NCBI GenBank assembly: GCA_016712865.1
Contig: JADJQH010000001.1
Location: forward strand, 1-64,000
Source of the DNA: Dokdonella sp.
GTDB taxonomy: Bacteria; Pseudomonadota; Gammaproteobacteria; Xanthomonadales; Rhodanobacteraceae
Length of the DNA stretch: 64,000 bases
Direction: 5' to 3'
Part shown: positions 29,385 through 38,367 of the stretch, piece after piece
How the letters are laid out: the number at the start of each line of letters is the position of its first letter
How positions within the stretch are numbered: the stretch's first letter is position 1
The notes under the pieces: generated by a model
The model's input: the letters and a program-made list of their open reading frames with translations, nothing else
Told to the model about the DNA's origin: nothing
Databases searched by the model: none
Position numbers and translations under genes: made by a program

Positions 29385-30242
29385 TCAGTTGGCCGTGGCC
29401 AGGGATTTGAGGTAGATCGGTGCAAGGGACTCGCCCTGGCTGATTTCAACCAGTTGCTCCTTGGCCAGTTCGAGCATGGCGAGGAAGGTGACGACGATGC
29501 CGTGGCGACCTTCCTCCAGGGAGAACAGGTTTTCAAAGCGATGGAACTCGCCATCGCCGAGCATGCGCAGCAGGTCGCTCATGCGATTGCGCACCGAGAG
29601 GGCTTCGCGCTGGATGGCGTGATGGCTGAACAGCTCGGCGCGATTGAGCACGTCCTTGAGTGCAAGCAGCAACTCGCGCATGTCGACCGGTGGCGGCATG
29701 CGGATGACGTTGCGATCCGGAACGAATGCGCAGACGGGCGAGCTGTCGCGTTCCATGCGCGGCAATTCGTCGATGTCGGCCGCGGCTTTCTTGAAGCGCT
29801 CGTACTCCTGCAGGCGACGCACCAGCTCCGCACGCGGATCATCTTCGATGCCTTCGGCGTCCGGCGGCCTTGGCAACAGCAGCCGCGACTTGATCTCGGC
29901 AAGAATCGCGGCCATCACCAGGTATTCGGCGGCAAGCTCCAGGCGCATTTCCCGCATCATGTCGATGTAGTCGACGTACTGACGGGTGATCTCGGCAACC
30001 GGGATGTCGAGAATGTCGAGGTTCTGGCGGCGGATCAGGTACAGGAGCAGGTCCAACGGACCTTCAAACGCGTCGAGAATGACCTCAAGCGCATCCGGCG
30101 GGATGTAGAGATCCTGCGGCATGCTCAGTACCGGCTCGCCGCGCACGATCGCCAGCGGCATCTCCTGCTGCTGCGGGACAGGCGGAAACACGGTGACGGA
30201 ATCGTCTTGCTGGGTTTGGATTTGGACTGTTGGGGTGTTCAT
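29385..30242 (-). CDS. scpA: Segregation and condensation protein A
   Basis: A 285-residue kleisin that bridges the Smc heads. The family block FEGPLDLLLYLIRRQNLDILDIPV is split across residues 55-78, followed by YLVMAAILAEIKSRLLLP and the C-terminal winged helix (VVTFLAMLELAKEQLVEISQ). The ATG at 30242 is chosen because the frame upstream is not protein-like. First gene of the scpA-scpB-rluB operon; the promoter is not evident. Confidence 0.93.
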   Translation of the reverse strand: MNTPTVQIQTQQDDSVTVFPPVPQQQEMPLAIVRGEPVLSMPQDLYIPPDALEVILDAFEGPLDLLLYLIRRQNLDILDIPVAEITRQYVDYIDMMREMRLELAAEYLVMAAILAEIKSRLLLPRPPDAEGIEDDPRAELVRRLQEYERFKKAAADIDELPRMERDSSPVCAFVPDRNVIRMPPPVDMRELLLALKDVLNRAELFSHHAIQREALSVRNRMSDLLRMLGDGEFHRFENLFSLEEGRHGIVVTFLAMLELAKEQLVEISQGESLAPIYLKSLATAN

Positions 30243-30831
30243 TTCCGATCCGCTGGCCACGCGCCTCACGGCGCAGGTCATGCACAGATCCAACCTTTGA
30301 TTGCTCTGCCTGCGACAAACCTGCGCAGGTCCTGCGTGGCTGGCGACGAGGCGCCGAAACCATGCATCCGGGACATTTGCGGACGTACGCTCCGCCGAAT
30401 GTCTTGCTCAACTCTGAATCAAATCAACCGGAACGCCCGGTATCCGATGACAGCCACCTGAAGCCGTGACGCGGGCCGCGGGAATAGTCATCGGCTTGCC
30501 TGCTGGCGGGCTGCGACGCACGAAACCCGGAACCTCCACCTGCTCCGGATAACTGCAGCCTGCGAGTCATGCTTGCGGGGCGGGAAAATCGCCCGTCGCA
30601 TCCAACCAAGTCATGGCAAAGGCTCATGCGGCTGGTTGGTCGATGTGCAAGCGTAAAGCCAATCCGTGGCGGAAGTCCAGCCTGCGCCCGATCAGCTGCG
30701 GACAGGCCGGAGCCCGAGAGAGGGGTGGTTCATGCTTGCCGTGGCCGCTGAACGGGATTTAATCCCGACCGGTCGATTCGCCGGCGGCGGCCATCGGCTA
30801 CCATACGCGCCCCGAGTTGGAATCGTGATGA
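30243..30831. other. Intergenic region between scpA and yciI, no gene seen
   Basis: The two operons diverge here. I see no protein-like frame, RNA gene or clear operator. In relatives a septation protein gene (ispZ/yciB) often precedes yciI; nothing of it is visible. Confidence 0.4.
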
Positions 30832-31131
30832 ATGTGGTATGCGATCATCGGCCATGACCGGCCAGGCACGCTGGAGCTTCGCAAGGCGAGCCGAACTGCC
30901 CATCTGGAACGCCTGCAGGCCTTGAAACTGGACGGCAAGTTGCTGCTGGCCGGGCCATTTCCCGCAATCGACAGCGAGGATCCCGGTGCGGCCGGATTCA
31001 CCGGCAGCTTGATCCTGGCCGAGTTTGACAGCCTGGTGGCGGCCAGGGCGTGGGCGGACGCCGATCCGTATCTGGCGGCCGGGGTTTACGAGCGCGTGGA
31101 TGTCCGGCCGTTCCGCAAGGTGTTGCCGTGA
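30832..31131 (+). CDS. yciI: YciI-family protein
   Basis: A 99-residue dimeric alpha-beta protein beginning [18 protein letters not shown] with the conserved [12 protein letters not shown] and DPY motifs (the His and Asp near residues 24 and 83 are the proposed active-site pair). The biochemical role is unknown. The stop overlaps the bolA start (GTGA), and bolA and ppiC follow as in related genomes. Confidence 0.88.
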   Translation: MWYAIIGHDRPGTLELRKASRTAHLERLQALKLDGKLLLAGPFPAIDSEDPGAAGFTGSLILAEFDSLVAARAWADADPYLAAGVYERVDVRPFRKVLP

Positions 31132-31400
31132 GCGATCGCATCACGGCGATCCGCGCCCGACTGGAGGATGGGCTCGCACCTGTCCTGCTCGAAATCACGG
31201 ATGACAGCCACAAGCATGTCGGGCATGAGGGGGCGCGTGACGGTCGCGGTCATTTCAGCGTGCGCATTCGCAGCCCGAAATTCCATGGCATGAGTCCGCT
31301 GGCAAGGCACCGAGCGGTGTACGCGGCGCTGGCGGAACTGATGCAAACCGACATCCATGCGCTCGCCATCGATGCGCGCGCCCCTGAGGAAGACGCATGA
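31128..31400 (+). CDS. bolA: BolA-family protein
   Basis: A 90-residue BolA/IbaG-type protein, partner of monothiol glutaredoxins in Fe-S cluster handling and linked to stress morphology. The signature [12 protein letters not shown] is at about residues 23-34, with [17 protein letters not shown] after it. It starts with GTG at 31128 overlapping yciI, and its stop overlaps the start of the next gene. Confidence 0.9.
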   Translation: MSDRITAIRARLEDGLAPVLLEITDDSHKHVGHEGARDGRGHFSVRIRSPKFHGMSPLARHRAVYAALAELMQTDIHALAIDARAPEEDA

Positions 31401-32293
31401 CCCGGAAATTTCATACCTCCCTGCTGCTGGCGTGCAGTGCGGCCCTTGCGCTTGCTGCCTGCGGCGAGCGCGCCAGCAATTCATCCGCATTGCCCGGCGA
31501 TTTGCCGGCATTTGAAACGGTCAATGGCCAGGCGGTTCCACAGGTCCTGCTCGATTTGCTGGCCAAGGAGCGCAATCTGGATCTGGCGCAGCCTGAACAG
31601 CGCGCACGCGCCGTGCTGGAGCTGACCGACTACATTCTGCTCGAACAGGCGGCGAAGGCGGGGGATTACTCAAAGGACCCGAAGTTCTCGGCGGAAGTGG
31701 AGATCAACCGACTGCGTGGGATCGCCAACGCCACCATGGGCAAGTTCCGTGACAGCGCGCAGGTGGATGACAGCGTGCTGATGACCGAATACCAGCAGCA
31801 GATCGCCAAGGCCGGGACCTCGGAGTACGACTTCAGCCAGTTGTTGTTCGACAAGGAAGACGATGCAATCAAGGCCGCGGGCGAAGCGCTGAGCAAGCCG
31901 TTCAACGAGGTGTATGACGCGTGGTCGAAACGTGCCAAGCAGGCGCGGGCTTTCCAGCGCGTGCGTCCAGGCCAACTACCCGAGGCACTCGGCAAGGCGC
32001 TGCAGGCTCTCAAGTCCGGGCAAACCAGCGTGGTGCCGGTGAAGACCGAGTTTGGCTGGCATGTGATCCATGTCGGCGCCATTTCGCCATTCGTACCGCC
32101 GAAATTTGAAGACCTGAAGGAAAGCATCCGTGAGACCCTGCTCACCCAGTTGAGCCAGCAGCGCCTGCAAAAGCTGCGCAGCGAGGCGAGTGTCTCCACC
32201 CCCGAATCTGCGGTGAAGGCCGCGGATGCGGCCAAGCCAAGCGACAGTCAATCCGACAGTGCCGGCAAGCCTGTCGACCAGCCCGCCAATTGA
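31397..32293 (+). CDS. Parvulin-type peptidyl-prolyl isomerase lipoprotein
   Basis: A 298-residue PpiC/SurA-like foldase. The N-terminus (LLLACSAALALAAC) ends in a lipobox with Cys near residue 22, so it is likely membrane-anchored in the periplasm. The rotamase domain spans about residues 130-240, with FSQLLFDKED and FGWHVIHV visible. The C-terminus is rich in Ala, Ser and Lys. Same operon as bolA. Confidence 0.88.
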   Translation: MTRKFHTSLLLACSAALALAACGERASNSSALPGDLPAFETVNGQAVPQVLLDLLAKERNLDLAQPEQRARAVLELTDYILLEQAAKAGDYSKDPKFSAEVEINRLRGIANATMGKFRDSAQVDDSVLMTEYQQQIAKAGTSEYDFSQLLFDKEDDAIKAAGEALSKPFNEVYDAWSKRAKQARAFQRVRPGQLPEALGKALQALKSGQTSVVPVKTEFGWHVIHVGAISPFVPPKFEDLKESIRETLLTQLSQQRLQKLRSEASVSTPESAVKAADAAKPSDSQSDSAGKPVDQPAN

Positions 32294-32314
32294 TGCCCGG
32301 AGTTACCCCGTTCC

Positions 32315-35300
32315 ATGCGCCTGACCACGATCAAGCTGGCCGGATTCAAATCCTTTGTCGATCCCACGACCTTGCACCTGCCGACCAACATGTCGGCTGT
32401 CGTCGGCCCCAATGGCTGCGGCAAGTCCAACATCATCGACGCGGTGCGTTGGGTCATGGGCGAAAGCGCGGCGAGCCGCCTGCGTGGTGATTCGCTGACC
32501 GACGTGATCTTCTCCGGATCCAGCGCGCGCAAGCCGGTGGGGCAGGCGGTGGTGGAGCTGATCTTCGACAACTCCGATGGCACCGTTACCGGCGAATACG
32601 CCCACTACAACGAGATTTCGGTCAAGCGCCTGGTCAGCCGCGACGGGCAATCGCAGTATTTCCTGAACGGCACCCGTTGCCGTCGACGCGACATCACCGA
32701 CCTGTTCCTCGGTACCGGCCTGGGTCCGCGCAGTTACTCCATCATCGAGCAGGGCATGATCAGCCAGATCATCGAGTCCGATCCCGAACAGTTGCGCGTG
32801 CATCTGGAGGAAGCGGCTGGAATCTCGCGCTACAAGGAGCGTCGCAAGGAAACTGAGAGCCGCATCAAGGCCACGCGCGAGAACCTGGATCGCGTCAAGG
32901 ATGTACGCGACGAAGTCGACAAGCAGCTTGAGCACCTCAAGCGCCAGGCGCGCGCAGCGGAGCGCTGGCAGGCACTGCAGGACCAACGCAAGCGGCGCGA
33001 GGCGGAACTCAAGGCGGCAAACCTGCGCGACAGTCGGGCCGATCTCGAAGAGCGGTCCGCAGCCTTGCGCCAGGCAGAGCTTGGCATCGAGGAACAGCTG
33101 GCAGTTCAGCGCCAGCGCGAGGCGCAGATCGAGACCGGCCGTGAAGCGCATGCCGGCGCAAGCGAACACCTCAACGGCGTGCAAGCCGAGGTCTACAAGG
33201 TGGGTGCGGAAATCGCCCGGGTCGAGCAGCAGATCCAGCACAACCGTGCCCTGGCCGAACAGCTCGAACGTGCGCGCGTCGAGTCCGCCAATGCACAGAA
33301 GGAACTTGCCGAGCACATCGCCAACGATGCGGCCCAGATGCAGGTGCTGGTGCAGGGACTGGATGAATCGGCGCCGCAGCGTGAAGCCTTGAGCAAGGCG
33401 GCGCAACAGGCAGCCGAGGCGTTGCAGGTTGCGGAAACCAATCTTGCCCAATGGCAGGAACAGTGGGATGCCTACGCAAAGGCCAACTCCGAGGCCAGCC
33501 AGGCTGCCGAGATCGAGCGCACCCGGCTCGACTATCTGGACCGCCAATGCCTGGACGTGGACAAACGCCGGCAAGCGCTGGAAACCGAGCGCAGCACCGC
33601 CAATCTGGCCGACCTGGCGCAGGCGTTTGAGCTGCTGGATGGCGAGCATGTGCAATTGCGCGACAAGACCGGCGTGCTTGCCACGCAACTGGAAAGCCGC
33701 CGCTCAGCGTTTGAATCCCAACTTGAAAACGCTCGACGCCTGCAAGCCAGCCTGAGCGAGAAGCGCAGCGAACTGGAAAAGTCCCGCGGTCGGCTTGCTT
33801 CGCTCGAAGCCCTGCAACATGCCGCACTCGGCGGCGAGGCGGGAACCGCCCACGAATGGCTTGAGCGACTGGGATTGGGACGCTCGCGTCGCCTGGCTGA
33901 AGTGCTGGAAGTCGATGTCGGCTGGGAAGCCGCGGTGGAGACGGTGCTGCAGGGCTGGCTGGATGCCGTGCTGGTGGATTCTCCGTCCGCATTTGAAACA
34001 GAGCTGCATGCGCTTGAGCAGGTGAACCTGACCCTGTTGTCGGCAACGTCGAGCGACACGGGTTTCCCTGCCGGTACCCTGGCTGCAAAGGCGAGGGGGC
34101 CGGTCGCGGCGCTGAACCTGCTGGCCCGCGTCACTACCGTCGAGTCCATCGGCGCGGCGCAGTCCGCGATGCCGATGCTCGGCGATGGCCAGTCACTGAT
34201 CACCCCCGAGGGCGAATGGATCGGCCCCGGATTTGCACGCATTGCGCGATCACAGGGCGCGCAGGCCGGCGTATTGTCGCGTGAGCGTGAGATCTCGGGA
34301 CTTTCCGAGCGCATTGCGGAGCTTGAATCCGAAATCAGCGCCTTGGTCACCCAGCAGGAGGATGCCCGCCTGGCCCGCATTGAAGCCGAGCAGGCGCGCG
34401 ACGACGCGCAGCGGGATCTGCATGCCGGACATCGGCGCCTTGCGGAAATCGCAGGCCAGCTGCAGAGCCAGCGTGGACGCATGGACAGCGCGCGCGAACG
34501 GCTGGCCAAGGTCGAGGTGGAGCTGACCGAGCTGGCAGCCAAGCTGGAGGCAGACCGCCAGCAGGCGCGCGAAGCACGCGGGCGCCTTGATGGTGCCGTG
34601 CATTCGATGGGCGAACTGGAACAGCGTCGCCAGCACCTCGATGCGGACCGGCGTTCCCTGCTGGAAGGACGCGAGGAAGCCCGCATGAACGCGCGCGAGG
34701 CGCACGATGCCGAGCATCGCGCCGCGCTGTCGATCGAGTCCAAGCGTTCCGCGATGGCGTCGCTTGAGCAATCGCTGGCGCGCATGCGCGCGCAGCTGGG
34801 CCAGGTCGAAACCCGCCAGGCCGAGATCGCCGCCCAGATTGCCGCCGGTGGTGATCCGCTGGCGGAACTGGAAGCGCTCAGGCAGAGCAGCCTCAACCAG
34901 CGCCTGCTGGTGGACAAGCAACTGGTCGAGGCGCGCAAGGCGCTGGAGGAGCGCGATGCGGAAATGCGTGCGCTGGAAAGCGAACGCAATGCCATTGTCG
35001 AAGCCTTGACCGAGCGCCGCGAGCATTTGGCCAACCTGCGCCTGAGTGACCAGGAGCATCGCTTGCAGGCACAGGCGCTGGCCGATGCCATCATCGAGGC
35101 CGGCTTCGAGATCGATGCGCTGCTGGCCGAGCTGCCGGAGCACGTCGAGGCAGGGCAGTGGCGCCAGGACCTGCTCGATCTGGAACAGAAGATCCATCGC
35201 CTGGAACCGGTCAATCTGGCTGCCATCAAGGAATACGAGGAACAATCACAGCGCAAGACCTATCTGGATGCGCAATTGACCGACCTCGGCGTGGCACTGG

Positions 35301-35818
35301 AAACCCTCGAGTCGGCGATCCGCAAGATCGACAGGGAAACCCGCCAGCGCTTCAAGGACACCTTTGATCGCGTCAACCAGGGCGTGCAGGAACTTTTCCC
35401 GCGCCTGTTCGGCGGCGGCCAGGCCTACCTGGAGTTGACCGGGGACGACCTGCTCTCGACCGGGGTTTCCATCATGGCGCGCCCTCCAGGCAAGCGCGTG
35501 ACATCCATCTCCCTGTTGTCGGGTGGCGAGAAGGCGATGACCGCGGTGGCTTTGGTGTTCTCGATCTTCCGCCTCAATCCGGCGCCGTTCTGTCTGCTTG
35601 ACGAGGTTGATGCTCCGCTGGACGAGGCCAATGTCGGCCGCTTCTCCGCGCTGGTTTCCGAGATGAGCCAGAACGTGCAGTTCATCTTCGTCACCCACAA
35701 CAAGGCAACCATGGAAGCGGCCTCGCAATTGTGCGGCGTGACCATGCGCGAACCCGGCGTTTCACGCCTGGTGCAGGTTGATCTGGCTGAAGCGGCTAAA
35801 CTGGCTGGAGCTGCTTGA
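32315..35818 (+). CDS. smc: Chromosome segregation ATPase Smc
   Basis: A 1167-residue SMC ATPase that extrudes and organises DNA with ScpAB. Walker A GPNGCGKSN is near residue 32-40; two long coiled coils flank a hinge at about 500-650 (WLERLGLGRSRRLAEVLEV); the ABC signature LLSGGEKAM is near 1067 and Walker B FCLLDEVDAPLDEAN near 1093-1107. Length and arrangement are standard. zipA follows, as in many gammaproteobacteria. Confidence 0.97.
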   Translation: MRLTTIKLAGFKSFVDPTTLHLPTNMSAVVGPNGCGKSNIIDAVRWVMGESAASRLRGDSLTDVIFSGSSARKPVGQAVVELIFDNSDGTVTGEYAHYNEISVKRLVSRDGQSQYFLNGTRCRRRDITDLFLGTGLGPRSYSIIEQGMISQIIESDPEQLRVHLEEAAGISRYKERRKETESRIKATRENLDRVKDVRDEVDKQLEHLKRQARAAERWQALQDQRKRREAELKAANLRDSRADLEERSAALRQAELGIEEQLAVQRQREAQIETGREAHAGASEHLNGVQAEVYKVGAEIARVEQQIQHNRALAEQLERARVESANAQKELAEHIANDAAQMQVLVQGLDESAPQREALSKAAQQAAEALQVAETNLAQWQEQWDAYAKANSEASQAAEIERTRLDYLDRQCLDVDKRRQALETERSTANLADLAQAFELLDGEHVQLRDKTGVLATQLESRRSAFESQLENARRLQASLSEKRSELEKSRGRLASLEALQHAALGGEAGTAHEWLERLGLGRSRRLAEVLEVDVGWEAAVETVLQGWLDAVLVDSPSAFETELHALEQVNLTLLSATSSDTGFPAGTLAAKARGPVAALNLLARVTTVESIGAAQSAMPMLGDGQSLITPEGEWIGPGFARIARSQGAQAGVLSREREISGLSERIAELESEISALVTQQEDARLARIEAEQARDDAQRDLHAGHRRLAEIAGQLQSQRGRMDSARERLAKVEVELTELAAKLEADRQQAREARGRLDGAVHSMGELEQRRQHLDADRRSLLEGREEARMNAREAHDAEHRAALSIESKRSAMASLEQSLARMRAQLGQVETRQAEIAAQIAAGGDPLAELEALRQSSLNQRLLVDKQLVEARKALEERDAEMRALESERNAIVEALTERREHLANLRLSDQEHRLQAQALADAIIEAGFEIDALLAELPEHVEAGQWRQDLLDLEQKIHRLEPVNLAAIKEYEEQSQRKTYLDAQLTDLGVALETLESAIRKIDRETRQRFKDTFDRVNQGVQELFPRLFGGGQAYLELTGDDLLSTGVSIMARPPGKRVTSISLLSGGEKAMTAVALVFSIFRLNPAPFCLLDEVDAPLDEANVGRFSALVSEMSQNVQFIFVTHNKATMEAASQLCGVTMREPGVSRLVQVDLAEAAKLAGAA

Positions 35819-35846
35819 CTACGCCAGTGCCCAGAAGGAGACAATT

Positions 35847-36629
35847 GTGGAGCAACAGGCAATGAGCGCGACCGACATGCGCATCATCCTCTTCCTGGTG
35901 GGGCTGGTGGTGCTGGCCCTGATCTACCAGTTCGGGCGTCCGAAGAAGCCCGGGCAAGGGAAGCGTACCCTGTTCCGCAAATCCGCCGCTGGCCGTGTCG
36001 AACCCACCCTGGGCATGGATGGCGCAGCCGAAGACGACGATGGCTTGCCCGTCATCGAGGGCGAGCAGTTGGAACTGCTGGGTGATCGCCCGGTCGAGGA
36101 AGAACTGATCGAGCTGGAACGTGGCGGCGGACCGCGTTCACGGCGCTCATCACGCCCCTTGGTTGGCGCGCGTCCGGATACACCCATTGAACTGATCATC
36201 ACCTTGCTGGTCTGCGCCCGCGATGGGCAGGTCTTCAGGGGCAGCGATCTCGCCGTGGCGGCGGAGAAGGCCGGACTCGAATTCGGCGACCGCGGGATCT
36301 TCCATCGCATGCCTGCGGGTGAACGCGGCGCTGGCCCCGTGTTCAGCATGGCCAACATGCTCAAGCCGGGCAGTTTCGACATGGCGCGCATCGAGCATCT
36401 GGAAACCCCGGGCGTAACCTTGTTCATGGCCTTGCCGGGACCTTTGCCCGCGCTGGATGCATGGGATACCGTATTGCCTACCGCGCAGCGGCTGGCCGAG
36501 TTGCTCGATGGCAACCTTCTGGATGAAAAGCGCGGTGCGCTGGGGCGCCAGGGCATTGCCCACATTCGTGATCAATTGCGCGCCTGGGACCGCCAACAGG
36601 AAAGTGCCAAGCCGCGCGGCATGCGCTGA
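35847..36629 (+). CDS. zipA: Cell division protein ZipA
   Basis: A 260-residue bitopic protein that tethers FtsZ to the membrane. One N-terminal helix (DMRIILFLVGLVVLALIYQFG), a charged linker, and a C-terminal ZipA domain (about 115-250, with GSDLAVAAEKAGLEFGD and MANMLKPGSFD). AAGGAG at 35835-35840 sets the GTG start at 35847. In many relatives ligA follows zipA; here it does not. Confidence 0.9.
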   Translation: MEQQAMSATDMRIILFLVGLVVLALIYQFGRPKKPGQGKRTLFRKSAAGRVEPTLGMDGAAEDDDGLPVIEGEQLELLGDRPVEEELIELERGGGPRSRRSSRPLVGARPDTPIELIITLLVCARDGQVFRGSDLAVAAEKAGLEFGDRGIFHRMPAGERGAGPVFSMANMLKPGSFDMARIEHLETPGVTLFMALPGPLPALDAWDTVLPTAQRLAELLDGNLLDEKRGALGRQGIAHIRDQLRAWDRQQESAKPRGMR

Positions 36630-36753
36630 TGCACCGCGGGTCGGCGATGTCGGCCAAACAATCGACCTCCTCGTAGTGTGAATGCTCGATAGGCTCGGAG
36701 GATGCTGCACGGGTCGCCGGTTACTGGCGCATTTCCCAATCAGGAGACAGCAC

Positions 36754-37143
36754 ATGGGCAAGCAATTGAAGAAGAACCAGCCGGAAAAGAACCTTCCCGA
36801 AGAGACGATGCGCAAGGTGTGGCTTGCCAGCCTGGGTGCGTTCTCCATCCTGCAGAAGCAGGCCGGAAGCGTGCTCGAAGGCATGATCAGCGAAGGTCAG
36901 TCGTTCCAGGAGCGCAGCAGGAAATTCGGTCGTTCGTTGGGCGGCGAGGTGCAGAAGGCGGTGGACCAGCGCGTGGCACCCCTGATTGCGCGGGTCACGA
37001 CCTTGCGCAATGAAGTCGAATCGCGTTTCGAGCAGGGCGTAGGCCGTGCGCTGAGCTATGCGGGCATCCCGTCCAAGGCCGACGTGGACGCGCTGATCGC
37101 GCGCGTCGACAAGCTTTCCCGGCAGCTTCGCGCGGCCAAGTAA
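36754..37143 (+). CDS. Phasin (PHA granule-associated protein, PhaI-like)
   Basis: A 129-residue phasin that coats polyhydroxyalkanoate granules. The typical block KVWLASLGAFSILQKQAGS is near residues 24-42, followed by a heptad-like segment and RVDKLSRQLRAAK at the end. The ATG at 36754 follows a good AGGAGA. A longer relative is at 40597. No PHA synthase is in the window. Confidence 0.88.
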   Translation: MGKQLKKNQPEKNLPEETMRKVWLASLGAFSILQKQAGSVLEGMISEGQSFQERSRKFGRSLGGEVQKAVDQRVAPLIARVTTLRNEVESRFEQGVGRALSYAGIPSKADVDALIARVDKLSRQLRAAK

Positions 37144-37164
37144 ATGGGTTGAAAGCGTTGCCAC

Positions 37165-37190
37165 TGCGGCCGCCTCGTGCGGCCGCATTT
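37165..37190. terminator. Bidirectional terminator between phasin and TetR genes
   Basis: TGCGGCCGC-CTCG-TGCGGCCGCA... forms a stem of GCGGCCGC-type bases with TTT after it on the plus strand. It lies between two convergent genes. Confidence 0.7.
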
Positions 37191-37194
37191 CGTT

Positions 37195-37827
37195 TCAGCG
37201 CAGGTAGGCGGCAGCGAGGGTATTCAGGTGCAGGCGTTCGGCGTCACGCAGGAACGGTGCAATCAGCATCATGACCTGGTGGATGCCGCGGCCGATGTCC
37301 AGTTGCCCGGACTCCTGCTTGGCATGGCGGACGGCATCGAAATTGAGCCAGAAAGTGGCCACCAACACGATGTTCTCGGCGGTGGCACGAATCTCGTCGG
37401 CACTGGCGCGCAAGATGCCGGCCGCCGCCAGGCCCTTCAGCACGACCGCCGCATTGTTCGACGCGCGCTTGAGGATGCGGGAGAAATGCAGGCGCAGCTT
37501 GCGGTTGCGGGAGAGGATGTCGATCAGGTCGCGATAGACAAATCGGTAATCCCACATGCATTCAAAGATCAGGTGCAACTGCAGCCAGAGGTCTTCGAGC
37601 GTCGGCAAGCGCTCGTCGGGGGCGGCAAGCGCCTGGTCGATGCGCTGCTCATAGCGCGCGAACAGGTGGCCGATGATGTCGTCCTTGTTGCGGTAGTGGT
37701 AGTAGAGATTGCCCGGGCTGATGCCCAGTTCGTCGGCGATATGGTTGGTCGTGACGTTGGGTTCGCCCTGGGTGTTGAACATCACCAGGGCGGTTTCCAG
37801 GATCAGGGTTCGGGTCTGGCGCGCCAT
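37195..37827 (-). CDS. TetR/AcrR-family regulator
   Basis: A 210-residue repressor with an N-terminal helix-turn-helix (ILETALVMFNTQGEPNVTTN, then ADELGISPGNLYYHYRNKDD) and a helical ligand-binding part. The N-terminal half and the neighbours recall fatty-acid-responsive regulators. It is convergent with the phasin and lies next to the acyl-CoA-binding protein, so a long-chain acyl-CoA ligand is a fair guess only. Confidence 0.85.
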   Translation of the reverse strand: MARQTRTLILETALVMFNTQGEPNVTTNHIADELGISPGNLYYHYRNKDDIIGHLFARYEQRIDQALAAPDERLPTLEDLWLQLHLIFECMWDYRFVYRDLIDILSRNRKLRLHFSRILKRASNNAAVVLKGLAAAGILRASADEIRATAENIVLVATFWLNFDAVRHAKQESGQLDIGRGIHQVMMLIAPFLRDAERLHLNTLAAAYLR

Positions 37828-37856
37828 CGAAGGGCCCGTGTTCGCTGGCGCTGGAT

Positions 37857-38114
37857 TCAGGCGCGCAGCTTGGCCACCAGATCGATGTACTTCTGCATGG
37901 CGTCTTCCTTGCCGGTGCCCTTGAGCTTGCTCCAGGCCTCGTACTTCGCGGTGCCGACGAAATCGAAGAATCCGGGCTTGGGGCCGGACACGTCTCCGTC
38001 GGCGCCCTGCTTGTAGAGTGCGTAGAGTTTCAGCAAGGTATCGTTGTCGGGGCGCTCGGACAGCTTCTTGATGTCTTCGGCGGCTTTTTCAAAGCTGGCT
38101 TGGAGCTTGGACAT
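37857..38114 (-). CDS. Acyl-CoA-binding protein
   Basis: An 85-residue four-helix protein that binds long-chain acyl-CoA in the cytosol. Family marks are ASFEKAAEDIKKLSERP, LLKLYALYKQGADGDV and KYEAWSKLKGTGKEDAM. The start at 38114 gives the usual length. ACBP is uncommon in bacteria; its place beside a fatty acyl-CoA reductase suggests delivery of substrate. Confidence 0.93.
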   Translation of the reverse strand: MSKLQASFEKAAEDIKKLSERPDNDTLLKLYALYKQGADGDVSGPKPGFFDFVGTAKYEAWSKLKGTGKEDAMQKYIDLVAKLRA

Positions 38115-38204
38115 GAATGTTTGCCTGATTGATCGCGCCCCTGCGCCGCGATGTTCTATCACGGCCCCCATGGACGGTCAACGCGAATGGGCCCAGGGAG
38201 GGCC

Positions 38205-38273
38205 GGAGGGGGGGGGGGGGGGGGGGCCCCAGCACAGGTGGGAGCGGGCTTGCACCTGTTCAGACCTTCCCTA
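38205..38273. repeat. G19 run and partial copy of a dispersed repeat
   Basis: Nineteen G at 38208-38226 are followed by CCCC, then a partial copy (38239-38273, GTGGGAGCGGGCTTGCACC, then TGTTCAGACCTTCC) of the inverted-repeat element complete at 40484 and 61172. The G run is suspected sequence error. 38115-38367 holds no gene. Confidence 0.6.
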
Positions 38274-38367
38274 GGTGCAAAGGTGCCGGTGAGACGACTA
38301 TGCTGTTTGCGAATTCGACTTTGAAGACCGGGGCTTGCGCTCCAATACATCGGGACAGGAGGGGTAA

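Noticed and set aside
28641-30461. Long frame antisense to scpA and scpB (606 codons)
   Set aside because: Shadow of scpA/scpB, which have clear family motifs and overlapping starts.
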